DNA of 9,223 bases, taken from the NCBI GenBank assembly GCA_005801395.1, contig SYDV01000522.1:1-9223 (forward strand). The letters run 5' to 3'. Below are positions 7,023 to 9,223 of the stretch, piece after piece (positions within the stretch are counted from its first letter, which is position 1; each line of letters begins with the position of its first letter). A model generated the notes under the pieces. That model searched no databases and was not told where the DNA came from. It was given only the letters and a program-made list of their open reading frames with translations. The stretch is from Planctomycetia bacterium. GTDB taxonomy: Bacteria > Planctomycetota > UBA11346. Made by a program: the position numbers and the translations under genes.

Positions 7023-7765
7023 GATTTCACCACCGAATCCGTAAAGAGGGTGCCGACCACCACTGACATGCTGACCGCTTGCTCGGGCTGGAGCGCAAAC
7101 GAATCGCGACCGATATTGACCGATGAAAGAATAAATCCCGAAGCCACCGCATCGCACACGCAGTAACGTTTCAAATACGCACGGCGGTCCTCAGTTTGCA
7201 CCACGATTAAACGATTATGTTTCAACGGTAGGCGATCATCGACCAACACCGTCTGCCCATTCCATACCACGGGATATCCGCTGTCGCCTTGAATGGTCAC
7301 CGCACGCCAATGACTCGGAATAGGAATCGGCTGATGATCATCGGGATCTTGTGAAGGTTCAGCCCATCCGGCTCCAGCGGTTACTACACCGATTACGGGA
7401 ATGTGAGCCGCGATGTGCAAAGGCAGATTATTATTACGTCCAAGGTTTGATGCCTGTCCGTTTGAATCGTTCTGATCATCATCCGAAGAGCGCCCATGCT
7501 GCGCCTGCGCAGCGGCACTCTGCATATTCATCCCTGGACGCGACCATTCGGGCGGAAAAGCGCCGGTGGTCAGCCATTCTACGCGCACACCGAGCGCCAC
7601 CGCAATACGTTGCAGGTATTTGGGTCCACCACGCTTCATCACCGTGGCATAGCGCTGCTGCTTTAAACCAGCGCGATCACAGAGTTCTGCTTTGGTCCAG
7701 CCTTTCGCGATGCGCCCGGCTTCGATTCGTTCTGCGAGTCCAGCGATAGGAACGGGTGGTGCCAC
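7019..7765 (-). CDS. CI/LexA-type prophage repressor with S24 self-cleavage domain
   Basis: The product has 248 residues. An N-terminal helix-turn-helix (about 10-68: RIAKGWTKAELCDRAGLKQQ, then RYATVMKRGG) should bind operator DNA. A Gln/Asp/Asn-rich linker follows (about 80-115). The C-terminal peptidase S24 domain has a cleavage site Ala130-Gly131 (VVTAGAGW), nucleophile Ser162 in QGDSGYP and general-base Lys199 in YLKRY. The Ser-Lys spacing of 37 equals that of E. coli LexA (119/156) and UmuD (60/97). Inference: it holds the prophage silent and is inactivated by RecA-stimulated autocleavage on DNA damage. The start is GTG at 7765, with GGAG five bases upstream. The stop overlaps the recombinase start, so repressor and recombinase form one leftward operon. 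The neighbouring divergent region carries its likely operators. Confidence 0.9.
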   Translation of the reverse strand: MAPPVPIAGLAERIEAGRIAKGWTKAELCDRAGLKQQRYATVMKRGGPKYLQRIAVALGVRVEWLTTGAFPPEWSRPGMNMQSAAAQAQHGRSSDDDQNDSNGQASNLGRNNNLPLHIAAHIPVIGVVTAGAGWAEPSQDPDDHQPIPIPSHWRAVTIQGDSGYPVVWNGQTVLVDDRLPLKHNRLIVVQTEDRRAYLKRYCVCDAVASGFILSSVNIGRDSFALQPEQAVSMSVVVGTLFTDSVVKS

Positions 7766-7782
7766 GGGGTCTCCGAACGTGC

Positions 7783-7821
7783 TGATGTAGGTTTGATGTG
7801 TGCCTTATGTTTCCTTTATGT
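7783..7821. promoter_or_regulatory. four hexamers at 11-bp pitch, candidate operator array
   Basis: TGATGT occurs at 7783 and 7794, and TTATGT at 7805 and 7816. All are in the same orientation and exactly 11 bp apart, roughly one helical turn, so all face the same side of the DNA. The array lies between the repressor start codon and the candidate Cro-side promoter. It is well placed for binding by the repressor or the Cro-like protein. Which protein binds is not shown by the sequence. Confidence 0.55.
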
Positions 7822-7826
7822 TACAT

Positions 7827-7845
7827 TGCAAGAAATATACTTGCA
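7827..7845. promoter_or_regulatory. palindromic candidate operator overlapping a candidate -10
   Basis: TGCAAG (7827-7832) and CTTGCA (7840-7845) form a perfect inverted repeat around 7 AT-rich bases. TATACT (7836-7841), a good rightward -10, overlaps the right half, but no good -35 is visible at the right distance. A protein bound here would block rightward transcription of the Cro-like gene. A leftward promoter could use CTGCAA (7846-7841) and TAACAT (7823-7818) with a 17-base spacer, but the match is weak. Confidence 0.45.
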
Positions 7846-7877
7846 GTCCAAACGAACTCTTTAGGGTGCGTTTTACT

Positions 7878-8114
7878 ATGACGCCGACCCACGATTTGAG
7901 ATCCCTGCGCTTGTCGAAAGGACTTCGACAAGACGATATCGGAAACCGCAAAGATGTCGTAGACGTTGAGAAAGGCCGTAAAATGCCAGGCCAACGTCTG
8001 ATTCGGCGAATGGCCACCGCACTCCAGGTGCCGACTGACGTGGTCTTTGCCGCCTGTCAGGAATCAGTACGACGACTGGCTTCCGAAGTATCGACGGCTA
8101 ACGCGAGTGTTTGA
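7878..8114 (+). CDS. small Cro-like helix-turn-helix protein (XRE family)
   Basis: The product has 78 residues, almost all one XRE-type domain: LRSLRLSKGLRQDDIG (helices 1-2), NRKDVVDVEKGRKMP (recognition helix region, with the typical E-x-G-R) and LIRRMATALQVPTDVVF. It is transcribed away from the S24 repressor, the position of Cro in lambdoid phages, so a role as antirepressor or early regulator is inferred. The start is the ATG at 7878. An AGGG sits 11 bases upstream, which is a long spacing. An in-frame GTG-type extension to 7800 would run through the operator region and is rejected. The stop (8112-8114) lies within the hairpin that holds the next gene's start codon. Confidence 0.75.
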   Translation: MTPTHDLRSLRLSKGLRQDDIGNRKDVVDVEKGRKMPGQRLIRRMATALQVPTDVVFAACQESVRRLASEVSTANASV

Positions 8115-8139
8115 ATATGATTCAAATTCAAACACTTGC
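8103..8139 (+). promoter_or_regulatory. hairpin with the next gene's start codon in its loop
   Basis: AGTGTTTGAAT (8106-8116) and ATTCAAACACT (8126-8136) are perfect 11-base inverted repeats. G8103-C8139, C8104-G8138 and a G-U pair extend this to 14 bp in RNA. The 9-base loop begins with ATG (8117-8119). A smaller palindrome, TTGAAT-ATG-ATTCAA, and a direct repeat of ATTCAA are nested within it. The stop codon of the Cro-like gene is in the ascending strand. It may limit initiation until ribosomes from upstream open it, or the DNA palindrome may bind a regulator. Confidence 0.5.
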
Positions 8140-8395
8140 ACCAGAGCCTCAAACACGTCGCGCTGGTCGCTGTCGTCATCAGCCGCTGCGCGACGAACAG
8201 GGTCAACTGCGGGCCATTATCGAAGTTGCTCCGTCTGCGACCCTCGAACAACGTGCACGCTTTAAATCACTGGCGCGCATGCTCCATCAAATGTGGTTCA
8301 TCGATCAGCCTTCGCCGTTGTGGGTGAATAATCGACCACCTGGGCTCACCCAAACCCAATCCAATCCTCCCATCAATTTTAAGGACATGCCATGA
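8117..8395 (+). CDS. hypothetical early phage protein, 92 residues
   Basis: I do not recognise the family. The N-terminal part is Arg/Gln-rich (PQTRRAGRCRHQPLRDEQGQL). The middle is a likely amphipathic helix with aromatic residues (LEQRARFKSLARMLHQMWF), and the tail is Pro/Asn-rich. The Arg-rich content would suit nucleic-acid contact, but that is speculation. The ATG at 8117 is two bases after the Cro-like stop and has no Shine-Dalgarno sequence, so it probably depends on translational coupling. A TTG at 8111 is the alternative start. The 3' end overlaps the next start (ATGA). Gene packing supports that it is real. Confidence 0.6.
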   Translation: MIQIQTLAPEPQTRRAGRCRHQPLRDEQGQLRAIIEVAPSATLEQRARFKSLARMLHQMWFIDQPSPLWVNNRPPGLTQTQSNPPINFKDMP

Positions 8396-8703
8396 GCGAC
8401 GATCCCATCAACGCCTTAGTCTCCACCCTGGTTGCGAAGGCCGGACATTTTTCCGATCTCGACGCGATGGTGATCGCGCTCGATGGCGGGTTGTCGTTGC
8501 TGCATAATGCTTCAGCGCGATCTATTTCGGTTGGCGCGATGAAATTGCGTCCGGGATATACCTTGGTGCGTTTGCATGATTTACCGGTGGGAGTGGTGAA
8601 TCCGTGGAGATGGACACTCACCATCGATGATGATCGGTTGCGCTATGCGTTGTTGCATGCGATTGAGCGTTTACGTGACGGCACGCCGTTATCGTTGGTG
8701 TGA
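8392..8703 (+). CDS. hypothetical early phage protein, 103 residues
   Basis: The family is not recognised. The protein is acidic at the N-terminus (MSDDP) and looks like a compact alpha/beta domain: helix DPINALVSTLVAKAGH, strand AMVIALDGG, then MKLRPGYTLVRL, WRWTLTID and a final helix DDRLRYALLHAIERL. Start support is good: AAGGA (8381-8385) is six bases before the ATG, and the start overlaps the previous stop as ATGA. It is the third gene of the rightward early operon. No catalytic or metal-binding motif is visible. Confidence 0.72.
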   Translation: MSDDPINALVSTLVAKAGHFSDLDAMVIALDGGLSLLHNASARSISVGAMKLRPGYTLVRLHDLPVGVVNPWRWTLTIDDDRLRYALLHAIERLRDGTPLSLV

Positions 8704-8723
8704 ACACCGTCAGGAGACATGAA

Positions 8724-8842
8724 CATTGACATGGAGGACCGGAGGACCGGAGGGAGACAGTGGGATTTCCTTTTAATTTTGGAAACTCTTCTTGTCTCTG
8801 TCTTATTCTTCCCTCCGGTTCTCCGGTCCTCCATGTGATCAA
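8724..8842. repeat. large inverted repeat built from GGAGGACC units
   Basis: The 27-base arms at 8729-8755 and 8810-8836 are complementary at 26 positions plus one G-U pair. With a 3-base bulge the pairing extends outward (ATTGA at 8725-8729 with TCAAT at 8839-8843). The left arm is two exact GGAGGACC units (8733-8740, 8741-8748) plus a partial third. The 54-base spacer contains smaller pairs: GACAG with CTGTC (8798-8802), and TTTCC (8766-8770) with GGAAA (8781-8785). No T-run follows, so it is not a standard terminator. It fills most of the 178-base gap between two early genes; no other gene is seen in that gap. Confidence 0.8.
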
Positions 8843-8881
8843 TCGGTTTCCAGACAACTTCTGTTACAGGAACGAGGACTG

Positions 8882-9223
8882 ATGGAGTGGTTCGCGGTGT
8901 CCAGTGTGGTGACCACCAGTTTAGCCTGGGCGGGTGCGGATGCTCGCGCCCGTGGTGCCTGGGTGTCATTGGCTGACGTGTGTCGGCAAACGATGACGGA
9001 AGGCCGTATTCGTTCGGCTAAAACTCAAATTTCTCGCGTGTGCCGTTTGGCCCGCGTTGGTGTCGGCGATTTACGCGCTGCCATCAACGCGGGTTTAATT
9101 ATTTACGACGAAGATGATTTGGTGTTGGCGGGTTGGGATCTTGGTAAAGAACGTGAGGCGGCTCGTGCGGCGCAGCGTTCACGTGAAAACCGTCAGCGCC
9201 AACAACGTCAGGAATCGCCAAAT
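8882..9223 (+). CDS. phage protein, possibly replication-related winged-helix (partial, runs off the right edge)
   Basis: The frame is open from the ATG at 8882 to the window end (114 codons, no stop). The N-terminal part is predicted alpha-helical with a DNA-binding look: ARGAWVSLADVCRQTMTEG, then RIRSAKTQISRVCRLARV. A helix-to-wing-like segment follows: VGDLRAAINAGLIIYDEDDLVLAGWDLG. A very basic Arg/Gln/Ala-rich helix follows (EAARAAQRSRENRQRQQRQ). This order resembles the N-terminal domains of phage replisome-organiser-type proteins, and the place after the Cro-like operon fits. That is resemblance recalled from family patterns, not a match I could test. GAGGA (8874-8878) is only three bases from the ATG; AGGA (8868-8871) is ten bases away. 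Confidence 0.6.
   Translation, partial: MEWFAVSSVVTTSLAWAGADARARGAWVSLADVCRQTMTEGRIRSAKTQISRVCRLARVGVGDLRAAINAGLIIYDEDDLVLAGWDLGKEREAARAAQRSRENRQRQQRQESPN

Larger units (their letters stand above)
5397..9223. mobile_element. left end of a prophage integrated at tRNA-Ser(GCU)
   Basis: Adjoining an intact tRNA are a large serine recombinase, a self-cleaving CI/LexA-type repressor, a divergent Cro-like HTH gene, short tightly packed early genes and a basic DNA-binding-like protein. This is the standard order of a temperate phage integration and immunity region. The boundary is placed at the tRNA 3' end by inference, since the recombinase frame continues into the tRNA. The exact crossover could lie inside the tRNA or near the terminator. 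The right end is outside the window, so att repeats cannot be compared. Confidence 0.72.

Noticed and set aside
7023..7157. 45-residue N-terminal extension of the recombinase frame
   Set aside because: It lies wholly inside the repressor gene in another frame. The ATG at 7022 gives a normal resolvase N-terminus and an ATGA overlap.
7783..7821. Possible CRISPR array
   Set aside because: The units are 6-base motifs at an 11-bp pitch, far too short for CRISPR repeats and spacers. No cas genes are present.
7800..7877. Upstream extension of the Cro-like gene
   Set aside because: It would translate the candidate operator and promoter region and adds no domain residues. The ATG at 7878 begins just before the HTH domain.
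8643..8969. Minus-strand frames of 79 and 108 codons across the inverted repeat
   Set aside because: They run antisense through the early gene and the partial gene and translate the repeat into low-complexity residues. No start signal was seen.

Overview
The window looks like a proteobacterial chromosome, probably gammaproteobacterial, that carries the left end of an integrated prophage. The taxonomic guess is weak. It rests on a Gram-negative lipoprotein signal, a CysE-type serine acetyltransferase, a 5-formyltetrahydrofolate cyclo-ligase and a tRNA with an encoded CCA. No single gene fixes the genus.

Host part (1 to about 5400). A 23-codon 3' end of an unidentified gene opens the window. 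A small lipoprotein gene of unknown function follows on the minus strand. Next is a minus-strand pair with a 4-base ATGA overlap: a membrane M48 zinc metallopeptidase with a TPR-like C-terminal region, then serine O-acetyltransferase (cysteine synthesis). Divergently, an unrecognised gene overlaps the gene for 5-formyltetrahydrofolate cyclo-ligase by GTGA. After it comes a tRNA-Ser(GCU) gene with its own likely promoter (GC-rich discriminator) and a strong intrinsic terminator.

Prophage part (about 5400 to the right edge). A large serine recombinase gene runs leftward into the tRNA. Its last 18 codons are the antisense of the tRNA and its stop codon lies in the anticodon loop, so this is very probably an attachment-site junction. 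The recombinase start overlaps the stop of a LexA/CI-type self-cleaving repressor gene (Ala-Gly site plus Ser and Lys 37 residues apart), which makes a compact repressor-integrase operon. Divergently, a small Cro-like HTH gene starts a rightward early operon with two short unknown genes. After a large imperfect inverted repeat, a gene runs off the right edge; it vaguely resembles phage replication or winged-helix proteins.

The most interesting non-coding structure is in the prophage control region. There are four T[GT]ATGT hexamers at an exact 11-bp pitch next to a TGCAAG/CTTGCA palindrome. A hairpin holds the start codon of the second early gene in its loop. A 27-bp inverted repeat built from GGAGGACC units lies before the last gene, and its distal arm is complementary to that gene's ribosome binding site. 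All coordinates and pairings were read by eye; no searches or folding programs were run.
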